64,000 nt of DNA. Origin: JACVRW01 sp963728155 (GTDB taxonomy: Bacteria; Actinomycetota; Thermoleophilia; Solirubrobacterales; Thermoleophilaceae). Position numbers and translations under genes: made by a program. Positions 17,180 to 26,361 of this stretch are shown here, piece after piece. Numbering within the stretch: the first letter of the stretch is position 1; each line of letters starts with the position of its first letter. The notes under the pieces were generated by a model. That model was not told the DNA's origin and made no database searches. It worked only from the letters and a program-made list of their open reading frames with translations. Location: the NCBI GenBank assembly GCA_963728155.1, contig CAVSJF010000007.1:434001-498000 (forward strand), written 5' to 3'.

Positions 17180-18558
17180 GTGAGCACCGAGGCGCTGGTG
17201 AAGGTGGTGGAGCCCGCCACAGAGGACGTGATGGCGGAGCTGCCGCAGGCGGGGGTCGAGGAGGCGGATGCCGCCATCGCTCGAGCGCGGGAGGCCTTCC
17301 CCGCCTGGAAGCGCGTGCCGGCGGCGGAGCGCGCGGAGCTCATGCGCAGCGTGTCGGCCAAGGTCCGGGAGCGGGCCGAGGATCTCGCCCGCCTCGAGGC
17401 TCGCAACGTGGGCAAGCCGATCTCCGACGCGCGGGGCGAGGTCGGCATGGTGGCCGACGTGTTCAACTACTACGCGGGCGCACCGGAGCGCCTGCTCGGG
17501 GACACCATCCCGGTGGACGGGGGCCTCGACTTCACCTTCCGCGAGCCCCTCGGGGTGGTCGGCCTGATCACGCCCTGGAACTTCCCGCTGGCGATCGCCT
17601 CGTGGAAGCTCGGGCCGGCGCTGGCGGCGGGCAACACCGTCGTGCTCAAGCCGGCGGAGCTCACGCCGCTGACCGCGGTGGAGCTCGAGAAGCTCGTGGT
17701 CGAGGCGGGCGTACCCGAGGGCGTGTTCAACGTGGTGGTGGGCAGCGGGACGGGTGGTGGGCGAGCGCATCGTCGAAAGCCCCGACGTGGCCAAGGTGGC
17801 CTTCACCGGCTCGACCGAGGTGGGCCGGCGCATAGCCGCCCGCGCCGCGGAGACGATCAAGCGGGTCACACTCGAGCTCGGCGGCAAGTCGGCCAACGTC
17901 GTGTTCGCCGACGCCGATCTCGAAAAGGCGGCGGCCGCCGCCCCGAGCGCGGTGTTCGGCAACTCCGGGCAGGACTGCTGCGCTCGCTCGCGCATCCTGG
18001 TGCAGCGGCCGGCCCTCGACCGCTTCATGTCCGCGCTGGAGGACGCGGTCAGGAAGATCACGGTGGGCGACCCGCTGGATCGACTCCACGGAGATGGGCC
18101 CGCTGATCTCCGCCGACCAGCGCGAGACCGTTTCCTCCTACGTCGACGACGGCGCGCCCGTGGCCATCCGCGGCAGCGCCCCCGAGGGCAGGGGCTTCTG
18201 GTTCGCGCCCACCGTTCTCTGCCCGGTCTCCAACGAGGACCGCGCGGCGCGCGAGGAAATCTTCGGGCCGGTGGCCTGCGTGATCCCCTTCGAGGACGAG
18301 GCCGACGCCGTGCGCCTGGCGAACGAGACCATCTACGGTCTCTCGGGCTCGGTCTGGACGCGCGACGGCGCGAAGGCCCTGCGGGTGGCGCGGGCCGTGG
18401 ACACCGGCGTGATCTCGATCAACTCGAACACCTCGGTGCGCGTATCCACGCCGTTCGGCGGGTTCAAGCAGTCCGGCACCGGCCGCGAGCTCGGGCCGCA
18501 CGCGCTCGAGCACTACACCGAGCTCAAGAACGTCTATTACGCAACGGAGGAGGCCTGA
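17180..18558 (+). CDS. Aldehyde dehydrogenase (PuuC/BetB-like), two frame breaks
   Basis: Three consecutive pieces in three frames rebuild one NAD(P)-dependent aldehyde dehydrogenase of about 459 residues. Piece 1 has PLGVVGLITPWNFPLAIASWK and LKPAELTPLTAVEL. Piece 2 has VAFTGSTEVGRRIA, LELGGKSANVV and the catalytic Cys region GNSGQDCCARS. Piece 3 has EIFGPVACVIPF and TPFGGFKQSGTGREL. One extra G near 17751 (VVGSGT-VVGERIVES) and one extra base near 18080 (GDPLD-STEMGPL) break it. GTG at 17180 is preferred, with GGAGGT upstream. TGA overlaps the next ATG. It should oxidise the gamma-glutamyl aldehyde to the acid. Confidence 0.8.
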
Positions 18559-19310
18559 TGGGACGGCTCGACGGCAAGGTGGCCGTGATCACCGGCACGG
18601 CCAGCGGCATCGGCGCCGAGACCGCCCGCCTCTTCCAGGCGGAGGGCGCCAAGGTGGTGGGCGTGGATCTCAGCGAGCAGGCGGAGGGGGACCTCGCGAT
18701 CCAGGCCGACGTGACCGACCCCGCCGCGGTCGAGGGGGTGTACGCCCAGGCGCGCGAGCAGTTCGGAAAGATCGACGTGCTCTTCAACAACGCCGGCATC
18801 TCACCCGACGACGACGCCTCGATCCTCGACACCTCCGTCGAGTCCTGGGACAAGGTCCAGAACGTCAACCTGAAGTCCGTCTTTCTGTGCTGCAAGTTCG
18901 GCATCCCGCATCTTCTGGACAACGGGAGTGGCTCGATCATCAACACCGCGTCGTTCGTCGCGGTGATGGGCGCTGCGGTCTCGCAGATCTCCTACACCGC
19001 CTCCAAGGGCGGCGTCCTGGCGATGTCGCGCGAGCTGGGGGTGGAGTTCGCGCGCAAGAAGATCCGGGTGAACGCGCTGTGTCCCGGGCCGGTGAACACG
19101 CCACTGCTGCAGGAGCTCTACGCCAACGACCCGGAGAAGGCCGGGCGGCGGCTGGAGCACCTGCCGCCGGGGCGCTTTGCCGAGGTGAGCGAGATGGCCA
19201 GCGCCGTGCTTTTCCTGGCCAGCGACGACTCCACCTACGTGAACGCGTCGACCTTCTTGGTGGACGGCGGCCTGGCCGGGGCCTACCTAACGCCCCACGA
19301 CGAGCACTAG
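18558..19310 (+). CDS. Short-chain dehydrogenase/reductase
   Basis: 250 residues, classical SDR: cofactor motif VITGTASGIGAETA, acidic residue after GVDLSEQ (NAD preferred), NNAGIS, catalytic Ser in NTASFV, and YTASKGG with the Tyr-Lys pair. FLVDGGLAGAYLTP closes it. ATG shares one base with the dehydrogenase stop (TGATG), so the two are translationally coupled. Generic SDRs are often called 3-oxoacyl-ACP reductase; here the coupling to an aldehyde dehydrogenase suggests an alcohol-to-aldehyde step. That would suit a glutamylated amino alcohol. Its TAG overlaps the stop of the convergent amidotransferase by four bases. Confidence 0.85.
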   Translation: MGRLDGKVAVITGTASGIGAETARLFQAEGAKVVGVDLSEQAEGDLAIQADVTDPAAVEGVYAQAREQFGKIDVLFNNAGISPDDDASILDTSVESWDKVQNVNLKSVFLCCKFGIPHLLDNGSGSIINTASFVAVMGAAVSQISYTASKGGVLAMSRELGVEFARKKIRVNALCPGPVNTPLLQELYANDPEKAGRRLEHLPPGRFAEVSEMASAVLFLASDDSTYVNASTFLVDGGLAGAYLTPHDEH

Positions 19311-20024
19311 CGCTCGAGCAGGGTTCCCGCCGCCGCGGCGAGAAAGCGCGCCGAGATCCCTCGCCCCACGGCGTTCCAGGCGTCGATCTTCACTGCGCTC
19401 TCGCTGCGGATGGCCTCGGGATCGAGCCCCGTGGCCACCGCGCCCGGGTCCTCGTGCCAGCGTGTCGAGCCACGAGCTGAGATCGGCGAAGGTGACCTCG
19501 GGATGGAACTGGACTCCCCAGACGAGCCGGTCCTCGAGGCGAAAGGCCTGCAGGCACGCCGCGCTGCGCGCCAGCGCGACCGCGCCCGGCGGCAGCAGCC
19601 ACTCGTAGTGGTGGTACCCAAAGCCCTCGAAACGCTCGGGCAGGAACCCGAGCACGGGATCATCGCGCCCCTCGGGGGTCAGCTCGATCTCGGTCCAGCC
19701 GATCTCGGGGCGTTCGGCCGGGCGAACCACCGCTTCACGGGCATCGGCCAGCAGCTGGGATCCGAAGCAGACCCCGAGCATCGGCGTTCCGCGCTCGAGC
19801 AGCGCCTGCACCAGCTCCTTCTCCGCTCGCAGCCACGGGTAGATGTGCTGCTGATCCACCTGCTCATACGCGCCGAAGACCATTGCGGCGTCGAACCCGT
19901 CGGGTTCGGGCGGCGCCGCCTCCTGGGGAAGCCACTCGATCAGCTCGTGGCCGGCCACCCGGGCCGGCTCGGCGAACACCCCCGCCGCCGCCTTGCGGTC
20001 GTGGACGACGGATAGGACCCGCAT
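19307..20024 (-). CDS. Class I glutamine amidotransferase-like protein (one frameshift)
   Basis: About 239 residues over two frames. Residues 1-190 show the GATase triad: nucleophile region MLGVCFGSQLLADA, and VWGVQFHPEVTF with His-x-Glu. The continuation WHEDPGAVATGLDPEAIRSE is in a different frame after one extra base near 19459 (LDT-WHEDPG). The family includes GMP-synthase-like amidotransferases and gamma-glutamyl hydrolases, often found in amine or amino-acid catabolic clusters. ATG start overlaps the stop of the upstream membrane protein (TGATG), so the two are co-transcribed. Substrate unknown. Confidence 0.75.
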
Positions 20025-20863
20025 CAGCGGGGTGGTGCCTGCGGCCCTGCCGGTGGAGCTTCCGGGCCGCCCTCCTGGGGCGGCGCGTCGGAGGGCTCGG
20101 GCGGCCGCTCGGACACGTGCGTGGCCGGCGGAGGCCCTTCCTGGGGCGGCAGCGGTGAAGCCGCTCCACCCTCCTCGGGCACGGCGTCGCCCTTCACACT
20201 GCGTAGCTCGAAGTACATGACGCTGGCGGCCAGAGCGCTCAGCGGCACCAGGAGCACGTTGACGATCAGATCGGCGATGGCGTAGCCGGCGAAGGAGTCG
20301 TCACTGATGCCGCCGATGATCGCGTTGATGATCGCCCGGACTATGAAGCTGACCAGGAAGATCACGACGATCACGCCGAACACCTGCCAGCCGCTGCCGC
20401 GCACGAGCTGGCGGCTGCGCCCGAAGGAGTCGAAAACGCCCGCGCGCTCGACGACGATCACCGGGACGATGACGGCCCAGATAGTGAGCAGGAAGAGGCC
20501 GGGGATGATCAGGAGGATGAAGCCGATGGCGATCCCGATTCCCGCCAGGATGCCGACCGCGATCAGCGGTGCGATGAACGGCGAGGCCGAGCTGAACAGC
20601 GATCCGATCGTGTGGTCGCGCCGGCCGTCGAGGATGTCGCGGGTGGCTTCGACGACCATGCCCTGGTACCAGAAGGTGGCGATCAGGCCCAGCGCGGCGC
20701 TCACCAGGCCGAGGAGAAAGCCTCCACTCGACAGCAGCAGCCCGTTGAGAATGGCGACGGGAATGAACAGCAGCAGCGCCGCGGGTATCAGCAGCGTGAA
20801 CTGGCTCCCGTAGAAAGAGAAGATTCGTTCGAAGACTCGACCGGTATCCAGCTTTGCGTTCAT
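20024..20863 (-). CDS. Multi-pass membrane protein with proline-rich tail
   Basis: 279 residues from ATG 20863 (MNAKLDTGRVFERIFSFYG); the frame runs further upstream but that part overlaps the divergent YqgE gene. Five or six hydrophobic helices follow, for example LIPAALLLFIPVAILNGLLL and IGFILLIIPGLFLLTIWAVI. The last 60 residues are Pro/Glu-rich (PLPPQEGPPPATHVSERPPE) and likely cytoplasmic. It resembles membrane proteins annotated as glycerophosphodiester phosphodiesterase membrane domain or YciC-like. No function can be given. It leads a two-gene operon with the amidotransferase. Confidence 0.65.
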   Translation of the reverse strand: MNAKLDTGRVFERIFSFYGSQFTLLIPAALLLFIPVAILNGLLLSSGGFLLGLVSAALGLIATFWYQGMVVEATRDILDGRRDHTIGSLFSSASPFIAPLIAVGILAGIGIAIGFILLIIPGLFLLTIWAVIVPVIVVERAGVFDSFGRSRQLVRGSGWQVFGVIVVIFLVSFIVRAIINAIIGGISDDSFAGYAIADLIVNVLLVPLSALAASVMYFELRSVKGDAVPEEGGAASPLPPQEGPPPATHVSERPPEPSDAPPQEGGPEAPPAGPQAPPR

Positions 20864-20881
20864 GGGCAGAATGTACCCCTG

Positions 20882-21409
20882 ATGGCCGACAGCCTGCGCG
20901 GACACCTCCTCATTGCGGCGCCGGTGCTGCACGATTACTTCCGGCGCACGGTCGTTCTGGTGATCGAGCACACGCCGGACGGCGCCATGGGAGTGGTCCT
21001 CAACCGCGAGTCAGAGACCCTGGTGGCCGAGGCGGTTCCGCAGCTGGCGGAGCTGGCGGCCGAGGAGGAGCTCGTGCGGATCGGAGGGCCTGTCGCGCCG
21101 CAGTCGGTGGTCGCCCTGGGCGAGTTCGCCGACCCGGCGGAGGCGGGTACGCAGGTGGTCGACTCGCTCGGCACGCTCGACCCTGACGCCGAGAACGCGT
21201 CGTTGCGGCGCATCCGCGTGTTCGCCGGCTACACGGGCTGGGCGCCCGGCCAGCTCGACGTGGAGCTCGACCAGGAGGCCTGGTTGGTCACTCCCGCCCA
21301 GGCCGACGATGCCTTCGCCGAAGGCGACATCTGGTCTGAGGCCCTGAGGCGCAAGGGGGGCAACTACCGGCTCCTGTCGACGATGCCCGCCGACCCCTCA
21401 CTCAACTAG
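20882..21409 (+). CDS. YqgE/AlgH family protein (UPF0301, DUF179)
   Basis: 175 residues. The N-terminus is diagnostic: SLRGHLLIAAPVLHDYFRRTVVLVIEH, then GAMGVVLNRESE, RIGGPVAPQSVVAL and RVFAGYTGWAPGQLDVELDQ. The family is widespread and its role is still unclear (linked to alginate regulation in Pseudomonas). ATG at 20882, 18 bases from the divergent membrane protein start, so both promoters must be within or beside the genes. Its stop codon overlaps that of the convergent SGNH gene by four bases. Confidence 0.9.
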   Translation: MADSLRGHLLIAAPVLHDYFRRTVVLVIEHTPDGAMGVVLNRESETLVAEAVPQLAELAAEEELVRIGGPVAPQSVVALGEFADPAEAGTQVVDSLGTLDPDAENASLRRIRVFAGYTGWAPGQLDVELDQEAWLVTPAQADDAFAEGDIWSEALRRKGGNYRLLSTMPADPSLN

Positions 21410-21966
21410 CGACAGCGCCGCACTGAGCGCGCCACCGCCCGTGCGCGCACCTGATAGCCCTCGGCCGACACGTGCACGCCGTCCCCCGCGAGCCAGTAGG
21501 AGTTCTCGCGCACCATGCGCGCCCAGTTGATCACGCGCAGGTTCTTGCGCGGCCTCGACTCCTGGGCCAGCACGCGGTTGTAGCCCGCGTAGCTGGCGCC
21601 GGCCACGGGCGGACGCACGACGTTGGCCCACACCACGCAGCGCCGCGGCCCGGCCGCGGCCATCACGGCGCGAATCGCGGAGCGAAACGCACTCAGCGAG
21701 CGCGGGTCGTCGTTGGTGCCGAGGCTCACGTGGATCACGCGCGGGAGGCGGCGGCCGTAGGCGCGCAGCACGCTCGCCCCCTCGAAGGCGTGCCGGCTGA
21801 CCGCGGTCGACTGGGTGACCTTCCAGCGGCCCAGCTCGCGCGGGAGGTAGGGGGCGGTGCCCACGGCGAGCGAGTCGCCGTTCACGAGCAGGCGACGGCT
21901 CAGCGCATCGGCGCTGGCCGGCGCCGCGAGCGCCGCGACGAGGAGTAGGAGGCTAAGGCGGCGCAT
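21406..21966 (-). CDS. Secreted SGNH/GDSL hydrolase-like protein
   Basis: About 186 residues from ATG 21966 (a GTG lies one codon earlier). A signal peptide (RRLSLLLLVAALAAPASADA) is followed by SGNH blocks: LLVNGDSLAVG (nucleophile Ser), HVSLGTND (block III Asn) and GDGVHVSAEGY (Asp/His). The core is short, only about 165 residues. Such proteins are esterases or O-acetyl transfer partners. It is the last gene of the minus-strand set MBOAT, DUF459-type, SGNH, and its start overlaps the corrected end of the DUF459-type gene. I infer a part in acetylation or deacetylation of a surface polymer. Confidence 0.8.
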   Translation of the reverse strand: MRRLSLLLLVAALAAPASADALSRRLLVNGDSLAVGTAPYLPRELGRWKVTQSTAVSRHAFEGASVLRAYGRRLPRVIHVSLGTNDDPRSLSAFRSAIRAVMAAAGPRRCVVWANVVRPPVAGASYAGYNRVLAQESRPRKNLRVINWARMVRENSYWLAGDGVHVSAEGYQVRARAVARSVRRCR

Positions 21967-22943
21967 CACGCAGCGCGCGGTAGTCCTTGGCCATCGCCTT
22001 CACCACCAGCCGGGCGGGCACGATCGGCTCCCTCGCGCGAGAAGTGGACGCCGTCGGACTGGCGCGCGAGCACCTTCCGGCCGTCGATCTTGAGCTCGTC
22101 GCTGTAGCGGCCGTTGTTGATGGTGCTGTAGATGTCCACGTAGCGAACGCCCGGCACCGCGGCCGCGGCCTGCTCGATCGCTCGGTTCTGCGTCTCGTAG
22201 ATCACGTTGAACTCCCCGTCGCGCGCCGTGGGCGGGGGCACCCAGTAGACCGGGCGCTTGCCCTTCGAGCTGAGCTCGCGCATGACCACCGCCGCGCGGC
22301 GCGCGTACTCGGTCTGCCATTCCGGATCCTGAGGGCCGTAGAGCTGGCCGTCCTGGCCGAGCACGTTGAAGCCATCGTTGCCGCCCATGACCATCACCAC
22401 GGCGCCGGGCTCGCGCGCGGCGATCTCCTGCTGTGCGTTGATCTCCCAGTTGAAGAACTCGGGATTGGTCAGGCCGGTCGAGTTGCGCGGGCTGACCTCC
22501 ACGTTGAACAGGTCATCGGGGAGCTCATCGGTCAGAAGCTCGCCGATGAAGAGCGCCTGGGAATCGCCGGTCACGAACACCTCGATGGGGCTGGTGGGCG
22601 TCGGCTGAGGGAAGGTCTTCTTGACCAGCTTGGGCTTCTTCGCCGCCTTCAGGATCGCGGTGGAGCCCGACTCGAGCTCGGTGCCCTCGGCCGTCTTCGA
22701 CTCCTGGCCGAAGGCCATGTCGAGGCCCTCGCGCGGCAGGTGCAGGCCCACCGCGCCCGCGACGTCGTCGAGCGGGCGCGCCACCGAGAGCACCACGTCG
22801 CGCGTGGTTCCGCCCTGCATGCTCTCGCCCGCGCGGACGATCGCCTCCGAGTTGAACAGCGCCGCAACCACCAGCGCGATGAGCACCACGCCGAGCACCC
22901 GCCCCGCCGGCATCGTGAGCTTGGTTGGTATTCGTGGGTTCAC
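21953..22943 (-). CDS. Membrane-anchored DUF459-type SGNH protein (frameshift near 3' end)
   Basis: About 329 residues after correction. N-terminal membrane anchor (LGVVLIALVVAALF), a linker, then an SGNH-like domain: EVFVTGDSQALFIGELL (Ser), VVMVMGGNDGFNV (Asn) and QSDGVHFSREGA (Asp/His). An extra base near 22027 changes frame: the true tail reads IVPARLVVKAMAKDYRAL and ends at 21953, rather than at 21966. DUF459 proteins commonly sit next to MBOAT O-acyltransferases, as the AlgJ/AlgX-like partner that takes the acetyl group. GTG start four bases after the MBOAT stop, so one operon. Confidence 0.8.
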
Positions 22944-22947
22944 TGGA

Positions 22948-24358
22948 TCAGAACTGGAAGTAGATGAACGGGGCCACGCCCTCCTGGCCTACGGCCGCGT
23001 CGGCGACCACGATCAGCAGGCCGAGCGCCACTCCCTGTGCGGCCACCGGCCGGGTGACGAGCCAGCCCTCGGCCCGCTCCCAGGCGCTGCCGGGCACGGC
23101 TTGAAGGCCGATCGCGGCCACGGTGAGGAGAACCATAGGGACCGTGACCAGCGGCGAGGGGCCGCTGGCGAACACCCCGCCCAGCATCGCGAACGCGGTG
23201 GACAGGTCGGGAGAGCGGAAGAAGATCCACGCCAGGCAGACGACGTGGAAGGTGATCAGCCAGCCCAGCCACGCCGGCATGTGGAAGCCCTCCCAGCGCC
23301 CGCGCGCCCAGCGCTCGACCGAGAGCGCCGTGCCGTGGATCCCGCCCCAGAGCACGAAGGTGAACGACGGCCCCGTGCCAGAGCCCGCCGAGCAGCATGG
23401 TCAGCATCAGGTTGCGGTAGGTGCGCCGCTCGCCGTCACGGTTGCCGCCCAGCGGGATGTAGAGGTAGTCGCGCAGCCACCGTGAGAGCGTCATGTGCCA
23501 GCGCCGCCAGAAGTCCTGCAGGCTCAGGGCGAGATACGGCCGGTTGAAGTTCTGGGGCAGCTGGAAGCCGAGCAGCAGAGCCACGCCGATCGCCATGTCC
23601 GTGTAGCCCGAGAAGTCGCAGTAGATCTGCGCGGCGAAGCCGTAGATGGCCAGCATCACCTCGGGGCCCGAGTGGGCCGCCGGGTCGTTGAACACGGGAT
23701 CGACCACGTTGCGCGCCAGCTCGTCGGCCACCACCGTCTTCTTGATCAGGCCGCCGGCGATCAGGAACAGGCCAGGTCCCGCGAGCACCGTGCGCGGATC
23801 GCGCGGAGTGCGCAGCTGGGGCAGCAGCTCGTTGGCGCGCACGATCGGCCCGGCGATGAGGTGCGGGAAGAAGGCCTGGAGAATGGCCACGTCGCCCAGC
23901 GAGGCGGCCTTGGTCTCGCCGCGGTACACGTCGACCACGTAGGAGATGGCCTGGAAGGTGAAGAACGAGATGCCGATCGGGAGCACGATCTGCAGCAGGG
24001 GCAGCGGCGAGCCCAGCCCAATCGCGTCGAGCGCACCATCGAACTCGGACACGAAGAAGCCGAGGTACTTGAATACGCCCAGCAGACCCAGGTCGAAGAC
24101 GATCGCCGCGGTGAGGGCTCGCTTGCGCGCCTCCTGGGAGTCTGATTGCGAGATCACCCGCGCTGCCAGGGTGTTCACCACACTCGAGCCGATCAGGAGC
24201 AGCACCCAGCGCCAGTCGATCCAGCCGTAGAAGACGTAGGAAGCAACCAGAATGAACGGGCGCCACGCCCGCGGATGAGGCATCAGCGCCCACGAGATGA
24301 CGAACACGACCACGAAGAAGGCCGCGAACTCGATCGTCGGGAAGCTCACGGCGGCCAT
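22948..24358 (-). CDS. MBOAT-family membrane O-acyltransferase, AlgI/PatA-like (one frameshift)
   Basis: About 469 residues with some ten membrane helices. Family marks are FKYLGFF, LPIGISFFTFQAISYVVDVYRG, FFPHLIAGPIVR, QIYCDFSGYTDMAIGVALLLG, NFNRPYLALSLQDFWRRWH and the catalytic-histidine motif LGGLWHGA. Directly after WHGA an extra base near 23369 changes frame; SFTFVLWGGIHGTALSVERW and the last helices continue to 22948. It should move acyl (usually acetyl) groups across the membrane to a periplasmic or surface polymer. Upstream it overlaps the divergent SGNH gene by 62 bases. Downstream are two SGNH-type partners. Confidence 0.85.
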
Positions 24359-25145
24359 TCTTGCTGTAGCGGCGGTCTTCTCGGCGACACCGGCCTACGC
24401 CCAGGTGCCCGGCGCGTCGGTGCTGGTGATCGGCGACAGCCTCGAAGTGGGCTCCGGTCCCTACCTCCGCCAGGCGCTCGCCGGGAGCGTGGTGGATGTC
24501 GATGCGCAGCGCAGCCGGACGAGCGGCCAGGGGCTGAGCGTGCTGGCCGAGAAGCTGCGCCCCGACCACGAGGTGGTGGTGTTTCCGCTCGGCACCAACG
24601 ACCTGAGCGCGTCGACGCTGGGCTCGAACCTGGCCGCGGCGCAGGAGCTCGCGGGCGGGCGCTGCCTGGTGCTGGCCACGATCACCCGTCCCGGCGGGCG
24701 CGGCTCGCCGGTCGGGGAGCTGAACGCGATCGTCGAGGCCTTCGCTTCGCAGGCCGGCGCGCAGGTGATGGACTGGCGCTCGGCCGCGCTCTCGACTCCG
24801 GGCGTCCTGGGGCGCGACGGCGTCCACGCGACCGGACAGGGCTATGCCCTGAGAGCGAGCCTGCTGGCCGAGGCGGTGCAGGGATGCCTGCTGGGCGGCA
24901 ACCTCGGGGGGCTGCCGGCGCCGGACGACCCGAACGTCCGGATACCGGAGCCGCCCGAGCCTCGACCCGAGCCGCGCCCGCGGCCACGGCGGCGGCGGCC
25001 TGAGGCGCGGGTGCCGGTCGTCGCCGCGCTGCGCTCGCTGCTGGAGATGGCCGAGCGGCCGGTTTCGCTCGTGGCCGGGGCGGTGGACGATGCGCGCGCG
25101 GCGGCCAACAGGGGTGAGCCCGAGCCGGTGCTGGGAGCGCCTTAG
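24297..25145 (+). CDS. Secreted SGNH/GDSL hydrolase-like protein with basic tail
   Basis: 282 residues. The only in-frame ATG giving a complete signal peptide (KLTAAILAVAAVFSATPAYA) is at 24297, inside the divergent MBOAT gene, so the two 5' ends overlap by 62 bases. SGNH blocks: VLVIGDSLEVG (Ser), VFPLGTNDL (Asn), GRDGVHATGQGY (Asp/His). After residue 205 the chain is disordered and rich in Pro, Glu and Arg, then LRSLLEMAERPVSLVAGAVDD. Third SGNH protein in 4 kb. A surface esterase or O-acetyl transferase is likely. The stop overlaps that of the convergent small gene by four bases. Confidence 0.75.
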   Translation: MTNTTTKKAANSIVGKLTAAILAVAAVFSATPAYAQVPGASVLVIGDSLEVGSGPYLRQALAGSVVDVDAQRSRTSGQGLSVLAEKLRPDHEVVVFPLGTNDLSASTLGSNLAAAQELAGGRCLVLATITRPGGRGSPVGELNAIVEAFASQAGAQVMDWRSAALSTPGVLGRDGVHATGQGYALRASLLAEAVQGCLLGGNLGGLPAPDDPNVRIPEPPEPRPEPRPRPRRRRPEARVPVVAALRSLLEMAERPVSLVAGAVDDARAAANRGEPEPVLGAP

Positions 25146-25501
25146 ATCTGGACCTCCGGATGACGGCTCGCCAGGTGCTCGGCGATCACCTTCCTCACCT
25201 GCTGTCGTTCGTCTGGGCTCGCCATGCGGTAGCGGCCCAGCAACTCACGCTGGCCCTCCAGCGGGAGCCCGGCGATCTCCCAACGCACCACCAGGCGCTC
25301 GAAGAGGAACTCCGCCCGGCGCTGCGAGCGGTCCTCGGCGGAGGCTGCGGGCCGCGCGTCGAGATCGTTGAGCTTGCGTAGCGTGCCGACGCTCAGCTCG
25401 TCGCGCAGCGTGAGGACGCCGCCCTCCTCGTCGCGGTAGTCCGTGGTTGAGGTGACGGAGGACGAGTCGTCCTTTGCCCGCCTGCGGCTGCGCTTTCCCA
25501 T
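25142..25501 (-). CDS. Small charged protein of unknown function
   Basis: 119 residues from ATG 25501; the longer frame to 25846 runs into the convergently unrelated methyltransferase gene and is a shadow. MGKRSRRRAKDD is a basic start, followed by a helical, charged chain (TLRDELSVGTLRKLNDLDA; RRAEFLFERLVVRWEIAGLP; VRKVIAEHLASRHPEVQI). No domain is recognised and no membrane segment is seen. It is divergent from the methyltransferase gene 21 bases away. Coding is supported by length, codon pattern and the four-base stop overlap, but function is unknown. Confidence 0.55.
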   Translation of the reverse strand: MGKRSRRRAKDDSSSVTSTTDYRDEEGGVLTLRDELSVGTLRKLNDLDARPAASAEDRSQRRAEFLFERLVVRWEIAGLPLEGQRELLGRYRMASPDERQQVRKVIAEHLASRHPEVQI

Positions 25502-25522
25502 TGGGATGGAATCCTGGCAGCG

Positions 25523-26357
25523 ATGCTCGACAACGTGCTGGCACTCCTGCGCTGCCCTCATTGCCGCCTGTCGCTCTCCGAGGCCAACGGCGTCGTGACT
25601 TGCCCGTCGGGCCACAGCTTCGACGTCGCCCGCCAGGGCTACCTGAGCCTGCTGCCCGGTGACGCGCAACTCGGCAGCGCCGACACGGCCGAGCAGGTCG
25701 CCGCGCGCGAGCGCTTCCTGGCCGCCGGACACTTCGACGTGCTCGGCCTCCGCAGTGGCGGAGGAGGCGCACAGCGTGGGCGTTCCGGACGGATGCGTGC
25801 TCGACCTGGGCGCCGGCACCGCCTGGAACCTGGCGCACGTGCTCAACTCCCTTCCCGGCTCCGCCGGACTGGCGCTCGACCTGTCGAGCCCCGCGCTGCG
25901 CCGAGCGGCGCGCGCTCACCCGCGGATCGGCGCGGTGGCCGCCGACGCCTGGGGCCCCCTGCCCGTTCGCGACGCCGCGGTCGGGCTGGCGCTGAGTGTC
26001 TTCGCCCCGCGCAACGGCCCGGAGCTGGCGCGCGTGATCGAGCCGGGCGGCGCGCTGATCACCGTTGTCCCGACCGAGCGCCACATGGGTGAGCTGGTCG
26101 AGGCGCTGGCGCTGCTCACCGTCGACGAGCGAAAGCGCGAGCGCCTGGCGGCCAAGCTCGATCCGTGGTTCGCCCCTCCGGTGGAGCGGCCACTCGAGTG
26201 GACCTTCGAGCTCGACCGGATGGGCGTGGGCGATGCGGTGGCCATGGGCCCGAGCGCTGAGCGGGTCGAGCCCGTGGCCCTCGACGAGCTCAAGGTCCCC
26301 GTGACCGTCACCGGCTCGGTGGAGATCTCGGTCCGGCGACCCCGGACTACCTTGTGA
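25523..26357 (+). CDS. RlmA-like 23S rRNA guanine-N1 methyltransferase (one frameshift)
   Basis: About 277 residues over two frames. The N-terminus is the RlmA zinc ribbon: LLRCPHCRLSLSE, VVTCPSGHSFDVARQGYLSLL (three Cys and one His). Then an extra G near 25744 shifts frame, and the SAM domain continues with VLDLGAGTAWNLAHVL, DLSSPALRRAARAHP, VADAWGPLPVRDAAVGLALSVFAPRNGPEL and VVPTERHMGELV. RlmA(I)/RlmA(II) methylate G745 or G748 of 23S rRNA; the latter (TlrB) gives tylosin resistance. ATG start. Five bases separate it from the transglycosylase gene, so they may be co-transcribed. Which G is targeted cannot be told. Confidence 0.8.
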
Positions 26358-26361
26358 GGAG

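Noticed and set aside
17750..18090. Programmed ribosomal frameshifting in the aldehyde dehydrogenase
   Set aside because: No slippery heptamer or conserved position, and similar breaks occur in many unrelated genes nearby.
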